Below, in pieces: positions 29,755 to 37,667 of a stretch of DNA of 64,000 nt. Position 1 is the stretch's first letter; every line of letters starts with the position of its first letter. A model generated the notes under the pieces. It had not been told where the DNA came from. It saw only the letters and a list, made by a program, of their open reading frames with translations, and did no database searches. The DNA is from Alicyclobacillus sp. (GTDB lineage Bacteria > Bacillota > Bacilli > Alicyclobacillales > Alicyclobacillaceae): positions 124,001 through 188,000 of the forward strand of contig JAIMBT010000001.1 in the NCBI GenBank assembly GCA_023511295.1, given 5' to 3'. The translations under genes were made by a program, and so were the position numbers.

Positions 29755-30984
29755 CTATCGGCCGGAGACGTTGTGGAAGACGTTCAGCAGTGTCTCCACG
29801 CACGTGTGGACACTCCAGCGGTCCGTGGGAAGTACCACGTCCGGCTGCGCCGGCGCCTCGTACGGCGCATCGACCCCTGTCATTCCGCTTATCAATCGCT
29901 GCTTCACCCGCTCGTACAGGCCTTTCGGGTCCCGCTTCATACACGTTTCCACTGGGCAGTCGACGTACACCTCGACAAAGCTTCCGGGTTCAAACAGGGA
30001 TTTGGCAAACGCCCGACTTTCTGCGAACGGTGCGATGCACGTGACGAGGACGTGAATCCCCGCATCGCATAACGTCTTTGCAAGATAGGCGATGCGTCGT
30101 ACGTTCTCCTTTCGGTCGACGTCCGTGAAGCCGAGGTCGCTGTTCAATCCGTTCCGCACGACATCCGCATCGAGCACGTACGCGTGCACACCGGCAGCCT
30201 GCAGCCGCCGTTGCAGTGCCGTCGCCACCGTCGTTTTACCCGCACCGGAGAGCCCAGTGAACCAGAAGCACACGCCGTGCCGTGGCCGGACTTCCACGCC
30301 ATCGCCGTCGATGTCGCGCAGGAGTCGTCTGCGTACGTATTCGTACAGCACCATGTCCAGCCGGTTGTGGTCGAGGATCTTTTGAATCACGCGTGCCGGC
30401 AGGTGCTCGAATCGCGGCCGGGTACTGACGTTGAGCGGCGTGTATCCGATGTTGCGCCAACCCAAAACCTGCTGCATCCGCGCGATGGATGCATCGAACC
30501 ACTCCGTGACGCCGACCGCAGCAAAGTCCGATTCCACGTGCCGTATCGCGAGAGACAGGTCTGGTTCGGCTCGCCCGCTGAGGAACCGCGTCTGGACGTT
30601 GGAGTGCTCCAGGGTGTAGGCGGGATCTGCGAGGTACGCTTCGATATCCCCGCGATACCGGGGATATCGAGGGTTCTGATAGCGAAAGTTGAACCACGAT
30701 AGAACCTGCTCCACGGGGTGGCGGAGCACCGTGATGTAAGTGTACGGGCGCGACGTGTAGCGGTGCACGCCGTACCAGAAGTGCCCGCAAAACGCGTCTG
30801 CGGCGTCCATCTGTACGCCGAGCGCGGCCGCCCCTTCGGGTTCAATCCCGTAGCGGTCGACGTCGTACAGCAGGGTGCGCGGATAGTGGCGCATGAGGAG
30901 ATCTGTCAAGGTCGTACCGCCGGTTTTCGGGATGTGTAGAAAAATCACCAGCGGGCGCATCGCCCGGTCTGTCTCTGAACTCAA
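29755..30984 (-). CDS. Sulfotransferase fused to adenylylsulfate (APS) kinase
   Basis: One 409-residue chain with two enzymes. Residues 10-230 form a sulfotransferase with the PAPS 5'-phosphosulfate loop HIPKTGGTTL and the 3'-phosphate region VLRHPVEQVLSWFNFRYQ. Residues 236-409 form a CysC-type APS kinase with Walker A GLSGAGKTT (about 244-252), LDADVVRNGLNSDLGF, DRKENVRRIAYLAK and the lid DPKGLYERV. The chain could make PAPS from APS and use it at once to sulfate an acceptor, probably a sugar, given the neighbours. The start is TTG 30984, overlapping the previous gene's stop (TTGA) with GGAGGGG upstream; ATG 30999 has a tight site. No ATP sulfurylase is in the window. It is last in a three-gene leftward operon. 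Confidence 0.85.
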   Translation of the reverse strand: MSSETDRAMRPLVIFLHIPKTGGTTLTDLLMRHYPRTLLYDVDRYGIEPEGAAALGVQMDAADAFCGHFWYGVHRYTSRPYTYITVLRHPVEQVLSWFNFRYQNPRYPRYRGDIEAYLADPAYTLEHSNVQTRFLSGRAEPDLSLAIRHVESDFAAVGVTEWFDASIARMQQVLGWRNIGYTPLNVSTRPRFEHLPARVIQKILDHNRLDMVLYEYVRRRLLRDIDGDGVEVRPRHGVCFWFTGLSGAGKTTVATALQRRLQAAGVHAYVLDADVVRNGLNSDLGFTDVDRKENVRRIAYLAKTLCDAGIHVLVTCIAPFAESRAFAKSLFEPGSFVEVYVDCPVETCMKRDPKGLYERVKQRLISGMTGVDAPYEAPAQPDVVLPTDRWSVHTCVETLLNVFHNVSGR

Positions 30985-32126
30985 CGCATACCCCTCCATT
31001 GGTCCTTCGCTACGATGCCCTGCGACGAACGCCGGACCGTCTCCGCAATCCATTGGACGTCGGGTTCGGTCAAGTCCGCATACGTCGGCAGGTTCAACCC
31101 AGATGCAGCGACCCGGTTCGCCACGGGGAAATCCGCATCCGGTTGCAGTCCGCGGTACGGTGGCAGGACATGCATGGGGTAGAAGAACGGTCTCGTTTCA
31201 ATCCCATCCGCTGCGAGCGCGTGCATGAGTTGATCTCGCTCTCGGGTTCCCCCGTGAGCCAGGAGGATGCTGAACATCCAGCAAGCACTCTTCGCCCACG
31301 GACGTTCCACCGGCAAGACGATGGCGTCACAGTCCTGCAGCGAGCGGACATACGCCGCCGCGACGCGTCGCCGCTGTGCGATGTGCCAGTCCAGATGTTC
31401 CAACTGGCCGACGCCGATGGCGGCTTGCACGTTGGTCATGCGGTAGTTGTAGCCAACCTCGTCATGCCAGTATCGACGCGACGGATGCGATGCGTGCGCG
31501 CGAAGTCGACGCATGCGCTCCGCCAGCTCGGCCTGCTGCGTCGTGACGGCACCGCCTTCGCCGGTGGTGACAATCTTGTTGCCGTAGAAACTGAATGCGG
31601 CTGCGTGGGCGAGTTGTCCGACGGGCCGGTTTCGGTACAGGGCGCCGATAGCCTCGGCGGCATCTTCGAGGACGAACAGTCCGTGACGGTCCGCAATCGC
31701 GTGGAGCGCGTCCATGTCGGCCGGATGACCGAACAAGTGCACGGCAATCACCCCCTTCGTCTGGGGAGTCACCGCCGCCTCGACGCGTTCCGGGTCGATG
31801 TTCCACGTCAGCGGATCAACGTCGACGAACACGGGCTTCGCCCCGCAATAGATCACGGCGTTGGCCGTGGCCACAAAGGTCAAGGTCGGCAGAATCACCT
31901 CGTCACCCGGGCCCGCGCCGAGGGCGACCAGGGCCAGGTGCAGCGCGGTGGTGCCGTTGCTGCACGCGACGGCGTACGACGTCTGGCAATGCGCGGCCAG
32001 GGCTGCCTCAAACCGCTCGACGTACGGTCCGTTGGAAGACACCCAGCCAGAGTCGAGGCAGTCGAGCACATATCGACGCTCGTTACCCCGAAGTGCGGGA
32101 CGGGACACGGGATACCGGAAATTCAT
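30981..32126 (-). CDS. DegT/DnrJ-type sugar aminotransferase, GDP-perosamine synthase-like
   Basis: A PLP-dependent nucleotide-sugar aminotransferase of 381 residues. It starts YPVSRPALRGNERRYVLDCL and has SGWVSSNGPYVERFE, DEVILPTLTFVATANA and the PLP lysine in FSFYGNKIVTTGEGG. Further on are RYWHDEVGYNYRMTN and IETRPFFYPMH. From memory of RfbE/Per sequences, these blocks match GDP-perosamine synthase closely. That enzyme converts GDP-4-keto-6-deoxymannose to GDP-perosamine, which fits the nearby GDP-mannose dehydratase-like and acetyltransferase genes. GGAGG lies 9 bases before the ATG. Confidence 0.82.
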   Translation of the reverse strand: MNFRYPVSRPALRGNERRYVLDCLDSGWVSSNGPYVERFEAALAAHCQTSYAVACSNGTTALHLALVALGAGPGDEVILPTLTFVATANAVIYCGAKPVFVDVDPLTWNIDPERVEAAVTPQTKGVIAVHLFGHPADMDALHAIADRHGLFVLEDAAEAIGALYRNRPVGQLAHAAAFSFYGNKIVTTGEGGAVTTQQAELAERMRRLRAHASHPSRRYWHDEVGYNYRMTNVQAAIGVGQLEHLDWHIAQRRRVAAAYVRSLQDCDAIVLPVERPWAKSACWMFSILLAHGGTRERDQLMHALAADGIETRPFFYPMHVLPPYRGLQPDADFPVANRVAASGLNLPTYADLTEPDVQWIAETVRRSSQGIVAKDQWRGMR

Positions 32127-32154
32127 TGCACGCGTCCTCCATTCATAAACAGGT

Positions 32155-32793
32155 TTACGTGAACCGTTTCACCACACGGGCGGGGACACCGAGTACGAGG
32201 GCGCGGTCCGGGACGTTGCGGGTGACAACCGCTCCGGCGCCCACCACGGACCGACTGCCAACCGTCACGTTCGGCAGGATGCTCGCCCCCATGCCGACAA
32301 ATGCTCCGGGTCCGACCTGAACGCCCCCCGCCAGATGCGCACCGGGTGCGATGTGGCACGATGGGCCGACCGAAGCGTGGTGGTCAACCGACGCACCGGT
32401 GTTGACGATGGTATTGTCCATGACGTATGCTGCCGTCCCCACCACCGCGCCGGGCATGACCACCGTTCCGTCACCCAATCGGGCAGACGGGGCCACAAAC
32501 GCAGCCGAACTGACCACCGTAATCAGCCGGAAACCGATCTCCAACAACCGCTCCGCCAAGCTGGCCCGCAGAGCGTTGTCCCCAACGGCAATCAGCGCAT
32601 GTTGGGTGCCTTGGCTGTAGAGGCTCGGCAGGATGTCGTCGCCTCCGAGCCACGGGACCCCCAGGTCTCGCCGCACCGTCGGCCCTACGCACCCAAGGAC
32701 CCGATACCGCGAATCCGCATCGAGCAGCTCCGCAACGGCGGCTGCGTGACCGCCCGCTCCGACCACCACGACGTCCAAACCGCTATCTTGCAT
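32155..32793 (-). CDS. NeuD/PglD-type sugar O/N-acetyltransferase
   Basis: A 212-residue protein: an N-terminal Rossmann-like nucleotide-sugar domain (VVVVGAGGHAAAVAELL) and a left-handed beta-helix of hexapeptide repeats (from APSARLGDGTVVMPGA to the end), with a catalytic-type histidine in SVDHHASVG. Such enzymes acetylate the 4-amino group of a UDP- or GDP-amino sugar. First gene of the leftward operon, followed by the perosamine-synthase-like aminotransferase, so it most likely makes the N-acetyl form of that sugar. GAGGTGGAAGAAC precedes the ATG. Confidence 0.85.
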   Translation of the reverse strand: MQDSGLDVVVVGAGGHAAAVAELLDADSRYRVLGCVGPTVRRDLGVPWLGGDDILPSLYSQGTQHALIAVGDNALRASLAERLLEIGFRLITVVSSAAFVAPSARLGDGTVVMPGAVVGTAAYVMDNTIVNTGASVDHHASVGPSCHIAPGAHLAGGVQVGPGAFVGMGASILPNVTVGSRSVVGAGAVVTRNVPDRALVLGVPARVVKRFT

Positions 32794-32920
32794 GTTCTTC
32801 CACCTCGCATGTCTATACGTCTTCAGCAGCGCTCGAATATCTATAGGTCACTCGGGACGGCGTCTGCCGCGCGCGTTCCGCCGACAACGGTTTGGGACAT
32901 ACCCTTCAGGAGGTAGAGTC

Positions 32921-34090
32921 ATGGACATCGGCATCTTGCTCATGTACGACACACGGGTTCCAATGGACGGGGAGGGCATCGGCCGCTACGTCGTCCGACT
33001 CACCCACGGCCTGCTGCAACACCCCGGCATCACCGTGCACGTTCAGACCACCCCAGAAAACCTCAGCGAAGTGCACAAAGTCCTACGCAACGAACTCGTC
33101 ACACATCCGTCCCGTCTGCTCGTGCATCACGAAAGGACCATTCAAGCGGTGAACCGAAATGTCCGCGTCAGCGCGTGGATTGTGCCATACGTCGGCATGG
33201 CAGCTGCCGCAGAACTGACGCAACCGTTCATCGTGTGCCTGCACGACCTCATCCATCGGCACTTTCCAGACCTCTATCTGGCGAATTACGGAGCGTTCTT
33301 TCGGCGCATTGACCAAATTGCCGAAGACGTCGTGCGGCGCGCGGCCGCCGTCGTGTTCTCGTCGGAGTTCACACGCAACCACGAGGGGGCGGCGTTTCTG
33401 CACCTGCCGGAGACTCAGATGCACGTCATCCGCCCTGCCTCTCCGACGGAGGAGTACAGCGAGTTTCCGCTTCCGCCGGAGCCGACGTTCCGCGCCAAAT
33501 ACCAGCTTACGGGCGAGTATTTTGTCTTCCCTTCTGCCATCCGCCTGCACAAGAACCACGACCGACTGATAGAGGCGTTCTTTCAGTTTCGCCGCACACC
33601 GCTGGGCCGGGCCTCCAACCTGCAGCTGGTGTTCACGGACCACCACACGCCGGGACCAAAATCCGCCGAGATTGTCACCCTGCTCAACCGCTGCCCTGAA
33701 CCAGAGATCCGCAACAGCGTGCGTTTTATCGGGCGCCTTCCGGCGAATGATGTTCCATCCTTGTACCGGTACGCAGCGGGAACTGTCGTGCCGACCTTGT
33801 TTGAAGGCAGCTGCCCATTCCCCATCTTGGAGTCGCTCGTCATGCAGACCCCGGTGGCGGTCAGTGACATCGCCGTCGCGCGGGAGGTCATTCCGCAGAT
33901 GGACGCGTTTCTCCCGTTCGACCCCTACGCAACGGACCAAATGGCAAGGTCCATCGCCGCTCTCTGGAGACAAGGCCGCCAACTGGTGACGCGCCAGTTG
34001 CAGGTGCTGGCTCCCGCGCTACAACGCTCATGGACGCTCGTGGCGCAAGAATTTCTCGACATCGTCCGGATGGTTCAGGACCGGGGATGA
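32921..34090 (+). CDS. Glycosyltransferase, GT4-like (GT-B fold)
   Basis: A 389-residue cytoplasmic or peripheral glycosyltransferase. The N-terminal acceptor domain begins MDIGILLMYDTRVPMDGEGI with GIGRYV. The C-terminal donor domain has the strand YFVFPSAIRLHKNHDRLIEA and the E-x7-E region FEGSCPFPILESLV typical of family 4 enzymes. AGGAGG lies 7 bases before the ATG. It is divergent from the acetyltransferase gene over a 127-base promoter region. Donor and acceptor are not predictable, but the locus offers a GDP-4-amino-6-deoxymannose donor. Confidence 0.83.
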   Translation: MDIGILLMYDTRVPMDGEGIGRYVVRLTHGLLQHPGITVHVQTTPENLSEVHKVLRNELVTHPSRLLVHHERTIQAVNRNVRVSAWIVPYVGMAAAAELTQPFIVCLHDLIHRHFPDLYLANYGAFFRRIDQIAEDVVRRAAAVVFSSEFTRNHEGAAFLHLPETQMHVIRPASPTEEYSEFPLPPEPTFRAKYQLTGEYFVFPSAIRLHKNHDRLIEAFFQFRRTPLGRASNLQLVFTDHHTPGPKSAEIVTLLNRCPEPEIRNSVRFIGRLPANDVPSLYRYAAGTVVPTLFEGSCPFPILESLVMQTPVAVSDIAVAREVIPQMDAFLPFDPYATDQMARSIAALWRQGRQLVTRQLQVLAPALQRSWTLVAQEFLDIVRMVQDRG

Positions 34091-34096
34091 CGCGCG

Positions 34097-35101
34097 TCAC
34101 CCCGCCGTGCCCGTTTCCCGACGAGTATCGAGGGATGCGTCACGGCGCGCGGCCAACTTCGTTCGCCAGTAATGGAGCGTGTCTTCGAGCGTCCGCTCCA
34201 GCGGGATCTGCGGCTTCCACCCGGTTTGCCGGTGAAACCGGGTGGGATCTGCGCACAACAACTCGACGTCGGACGGGCGCAAGCGGCTGGCATCGACACG
34301 GACTTCGACCGACAAGTCCGTGAGCTGCAACAGCCTGTCGACACACTCCGAGATGCGCCACGTGACGCCGCTGCCGATGTTGTAGACCTCGCCTGGTTCG
34401 CCCCGTTCCAGGGCCAGCCAGTATGCGCGCACCATGTCACGAACATCGGTGAAATCCCGCTTCGATGCGAGGTTCCCGACATGGAGCACGGGCGGCCGGA
34501 GCCCGTATTCCATCTCCACAATCTGCTTGGCGAAATTGGAGAGAACGAACACCTCCCCGCGCCGAGGACCTTCATGGTTAAAGCACCGTGTGCGGACGAT
34601 GTGCAACCCGTAGCTTCTGTGGTACTGGTACCCGAGCAGGTCTTGGGCCACCTTGCTCACGGCGTAGGTGCTGAGCGGCCGCAGCGGGTTGCTCTCGGCA
34701 ATCGGGGTCTCTTCCGGTCGTACAAGTCCGTATTCCTCACTCGAGCACGCTACTTGGATCTTGCACGGCAGATCCGCCTCACGGACAGCCTCCAAGAGGT
34801 TGAGTTCGCTCACGACGTTGTTGTGCAGCGTGTCCATCGGCGAATTCCACGACGTAGGGACAAAGCTCTGCGCCGCGAGGTGAAAGATCCAATCGGGTTG
34901 AACCGTGCGGATGAGCCGACGGACAGAGTACGGGTCTCGCAGTTCGCACTCCACCAACTGCACTTGGTCGAGCAGGTGTTCGATGTTCTCCAGTGGGCTG
35001 CGGATGCGGCGGGTTCCATACACTGCGATTCCCTGGCGCAACAGGAATTCCGCCAAATGACTGCCGGCAAACCCGGTGATGCCCGTGATCAATGCTTTCA
35101 C
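34097..35101 (-). CDS. GDP-mannose 4,6-dehydratase-like SDR protein
   Basis: An extended short-chain dehydrogenase of 334 residues. It has the NAD(P) loop ALITGITGFAGSHLAE, the HLAAQSFV block, a dehydratase-like SSEEYG, the YAVSK catalytic Tyr/Lys, RCFNHEGPRRGEVFV, and NIGSGVTWRISECVD. The acidic residue in SSEEYG and the PRRGE segment favour a GDP-mannose 4,6-dehydratase; a GDP-4-keto-6-deoxymannose reductase is the alternative. GTG 35101 follows GAAGGAAG. Its likely product, GDP-4-keto-6-deoxymannose, is the substrate of the perosamine-synthase-like neighbour. It converges with the glycosyltransferase with 6 bases between. Confidence 0.8.
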   Translation of the reverse strand: MKALITGITGFAGSHLAEFLLRQGIAVYGTRRIRSPLENIEHLLDQVQLVECELRDPYSVRRLIRTVQPDWIFHLAAQSFVPTSWNSPMDTLHNNVVSELNLLEAVREADLPCKIQVACSSEEYGLVRPEETPIAESNPLRPLSTYAVSKVAQDLLGYQYHRSYGLHIVRTRCFNHEGPRRGEVFVLSNFAKQIVEMEYGLRPPVLHVGNLASKRDFTDVRDMVRAYWLALERGEPGEVYNIGSGVTWRISECVDRLLQLTDLSVEVRVDASRLRPSDVELLCADPTRFHRQTGWKPQIPLERTLEDTLHYWRTKLAARRDASLDTRRETGTAG

Positions 35102-35318
35102 GCCTGCCACTTCCTTCGTCATCGGATGCTGCACACATCGCCCGTCGCGCAGTGTCTTCAAACGGGTTCTGCACGCCGTTGCCGGTGTACAAGGTGTGCT
35201 TGTTCGTTGCTATCGACGGTATGCGGACTGGAGGGGATGCGTGTGGGGAGGAGCCGAGGGCCTGTCAAGGTTGTACCGGATGGCTGGGGGGGCAGAGGTG
35301 CCCGGCGCAAAAGAGGGG

Positions 35319-35342
35319 CGGACAAGATGAACAATTTGTCCG
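35319..35342. promoter_or_regulatory. Palindromic operator-like sequence
   Basis: CGGACAA and TTGTCCG form a 7-bp inverted repeat with a 10-base centre, about 50 bases before the start of the coiled-coil small protein and near the likely promoter. No known regulator is assigned. The rest of the roughly 290-base gap back to the dehydratase gene shows nothing else I can support. Confidence 0.35.
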
Positions 35343-35394
35343 ATGCGAGCGGTCAAGCCTCGACATACAGTGGCGCGTAAGGAGGGAGATGGAG

Positions 35395-35832
35395 ATGGCA
35401 AAGAACATCCGAACCATGCGCGTTCGCACACTCACAGCGAAGAAGTTGGAAGTTGGGCACATCGTTCGCCACGACCACCATCATGAGGCGAAGAAACTGC
35501 ATGAGCTCCGTCGGAAGCTCCGCCACTTGCGCCACGAGCTCAAAGAGGATAACCGCGAGTTGCGGCGGCTTGAGCGAATCTTCGCGGGTCGTGTGGCGAC
35601 CCTGCAGGGCGAGATTGCCGCGTTGCGTCGAGTGGTTGAATCCGGCTTGGCCCCAAACCCCGCATTGCAAGCGACGTTCACGGCTCGTATCGGCCAGACG
35701 GTCACCGTCACGACCCCGGCTGGCGCCGTGAGCGGCACGGTGATTGCGGCGGGTACGGATGCCGTTGAGCTTCGCGAAGCCAGCGGCGACGTGGTTGTGA
35801 TTCCGTATGCGAAGATCACGGCGGTGCAATGA
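35395..35832 (+). CDS. Coiled-coil protein with C-terminal small beta-barrel domain (145 aa)
   Basis: Residues 30-75 form a strongly charged, His-rich coiled coil (HDHHHEAKKLHELRRKLRHL and onward). Residues 95-145 form a small Sm-like barrel (IGQTVTVTTPAGAVSGTVIA, then GDVVVIPYAKITAVQ). AAGGAGGG lies 8-9 bases before ATG 35395. The barrel resembles that of the next gene, and DUF2642-like spore proteins of Bacilli in general shape; that link is a guess. It lies between two glycan genes on the opposite strand. Confidence 0.65.
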   Translation: MAKNIRTMRVRTLTAKKLEVGHIVRHDHHHEAKKLHELRRKLRHLRHELKEDNRELRRLERIFAGRVATLQGEIAALRRVVESGLAPNPALQATFTARIGQTVTVTTPAGAVSGTVIAAGTDAVELREASGDVVVIPYAKITAVQ

Positions 35833-35868
35833 CCAGACCGTACCGGGATGGAAGAACGGAGGGATACG

Positions 35869-36066
35869 ATGAACTTCGAAGGGTTTCTCACAGCATTTGT
35901 CGGCAGAACGGTGGAGGCGGCGACCATTAGCCAGTCGTTCACCGGGACCCTTCAACAGGTGACCACGACGACGCTGCAACTGGCGGAGGCGCCGACCCCG
36001 TACGGCCCAGGTGCCACTGTCATCGTCCCCACCGTCAACGTGGACTACGTGCGCGCGTACCTGTAA
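35869..36066 (+). CDS. Small beta-barrel (Sm-like) protein (65 aa)
   Basis: The protein is essentially one barrel: FVGRTVEAATISQSFTGTLQ, then TTTTLQLAEAP and VIVPTVNVDYVRAYL. GGAGGG precedes ATG 35869 by 6 bases; the upstream in-frame ATG at 35848 is less likely. It lies 36 bases after the coiled-coil gene, so the two are probably one unit. A spore-coat or envelope adaptor role is possible but unproven. Confidence 0.65.
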   Translation: MNFEGFLTAFVGRTVEAATISQSFTGTLQQVTTTTLQLAEAPTPYGPGATVIVPTVNVDYVRAYL

Positions 36067-36142
36067 GTGCGCTCTGTATCGCGTGAACGGACGACCGCAT
36101 GCAGGCGGCGATGGAATGTCGCCGCCTGCCGCGCGTTCGCAC

Positions 36143-37465
36143 CTACCTCCGGCGCCCGAAGCCAAAGAAGTCATTCAACACCACGCGGTAGGGTTCAAAG
36201 TCCGAGGCGCGGATACGCAGTAAACCGCTGGGCCCCACCTGGTTGCCTCGGCAGAACCACCACACATACCCGAAAAACGACAGTACGTAAGATCCCGTCG
36301 ACGCAATCGCCCCGCCCATCATCCCGATGGTGGGTAACAAGATGCAGCAGAGGATGGCGTTGATGACGGCGGAACTCCCGTTCATCACGATGGTGGTCTG
36401 GGGTCGCCCAAGCTGGTTTGTATAGAATTGCAGCAGCACCTGGCTGGCTGCCTTGAACACCAAACCCGGCAGAAGCACGTAGAACGGGGGCAAGGCACCG
36501 GCCCACGCGCGGCCAAACGCAGCCGGAATCAGCCACGGGAAGACGATGTACATGAGAACGGCCACCAACGCCGACGAGAGGAGTGCCTGCCGCGTCGATA
36601 CCTCGGTGATGGCCACCGCCTCGCGCCGGGACGCGGCGGACATGCGGGTATACACCACAGACGTGATGGACTGCGAAATGTTGAGCAGGACCTCGGATGC
36701 CACGACGGCTATCGTGTAGTCCGCCGCCCGGTTCCCGGGAATGAACGCGGCCACCAGCCAGAAATCCATCCGGTAGTTCGCGTAGTTGACGAGGTTCGAG
36801 ATGGACAACCACTGTCCGTATCCCAGGATACCGCGCCACTGTTCTCGCCAGAACCGCCACTGCCAGACGGCGTTTCGGCGAATCGTCCGGTAGCCAATCC
36901 AGAGTCCGCCCGCAGCGGCGGCGACGAAGCTCAGGGTCCAAGCGGCGTACGTCACAGGCAGGCGCTGCGCCAACGGGACTCGGCCCGCCAGGAACAGCGG
37001 CAGGTACAGGAGGAGAAAGACCAGTGGCTGCGCCATGTTCAGGCGGTTCAACCAGCTGATTTCGTTCATCCCCTGCAGCAAACGCGTGGCGTAGTTGACC
37101 ATGAAGCAAAACGGCATCGCTACGCCGGCCCACATCCAGGCGTGGAAGGCGGGTCCCAGCGCGACGCGCAAGCCGAGGGTCACCAGCCAGATGAGCAAAC
37201 TGGCGAGGAACAGGAACAAGTTCCCCATCTGCACCGTGCGCACGGCGTCCTCCGGTCGTCGCGCGAGGGCGTAGGAGATGTAGCCGTTGTACCCGCCGAG
37301 GAAGGTCATGCCCGTATTGCTGATGCTCGATGTGAACTGAAATTCAAGCCGGTCGACGCGCACCGCCTGAAAGTAGCGCGCGGTCAGCACGCTGTTGATG
37401 AAATTGATGAGCGATAACACGCCTTTGTTGAGAAAGGTCAGGAAGGTGGTGCGCGACCGACTCAT
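36143..37465 (-). CDS. Polysaccharide flippase (MOP/Wzx-like)
   Basis: A 440-residue integral membrane protein with about twelve hydrophobic helices. It starts MSRSRTTFLTFLNKGVLSLI and has the SVLTARYF stretch after helix one that is common in the oligosaccharide flippase (PST) family. Cytoplasmic basic loops (RTIRRNAVWQWRFWREQW) alternate with helices. It would move lipid-linked glycan units across the membrane and completes the glycan locus. GGAG lies 8 bases before ATG 37465. Longer upstream frame is non-coding in character. Confidence 0.82.
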   Translation of the reverse strand: MSRSRTTFLTFLNKGVLSLINFINSVLTARYFQAVRVDRLEFQFTSSISNTGMTFLGGYNGYISYALARRPEDAVRTVQMGNLFLFLASLLIWLVTLGLRVALGPAFHAWMWAGVAMPFCFMVNYATRLLQGMNEISWLNRLNMAQPLVFLLLYLPLFLAGRVPLAQRLPVTYAAWTLSFVAAAAGGLWIGYRTIRRNAVWQWRFWREQWRGILGYGQWLSISNLVNYANYRMDFWLVAAFIPGNRAADYTIAVVASEVLLNISQSITSVVYTRMSAASRREAVAITEVSTRQALLSSALVAVLMYIVFPWLIPAAFGRAWAGALPPFYVLLPGLVFKAASQVLLQFYTNQLGRPQTTIVMNGSSAVINAILCCILLPTIGMMGGAIASTGSYVLSFFGYVWWFCRGNQVGPSGLLRIRASDFEPYRVVLNDFFGFGRRR

Positions 37466-37667
37466 GCGTTCAACTCCATTCGCCGCATCCCCCCGTAGAT
37501 CCCGTTTCGACAGTACCACGCCCGCATGGCGCTCGCAATCGCGAAGGAGCATCGGTCCGCGAGATGTGGTACCATGTTCTGTACGAATGCGCCGCCCACA
37601 GCCGGCCGAATCGGCGCCTGGGGACTGCTGGCGCACGGACACGTCGGAGTTTGTGGGAGGGTGGCCC

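Noticed and set aside
36428-37417. Long plus-strand open frame opposite the flippase gene
   Set aside because: Shadow of a G+C-rich gene on the other strand; composition is His/Gln/Arg-rich with no motif.
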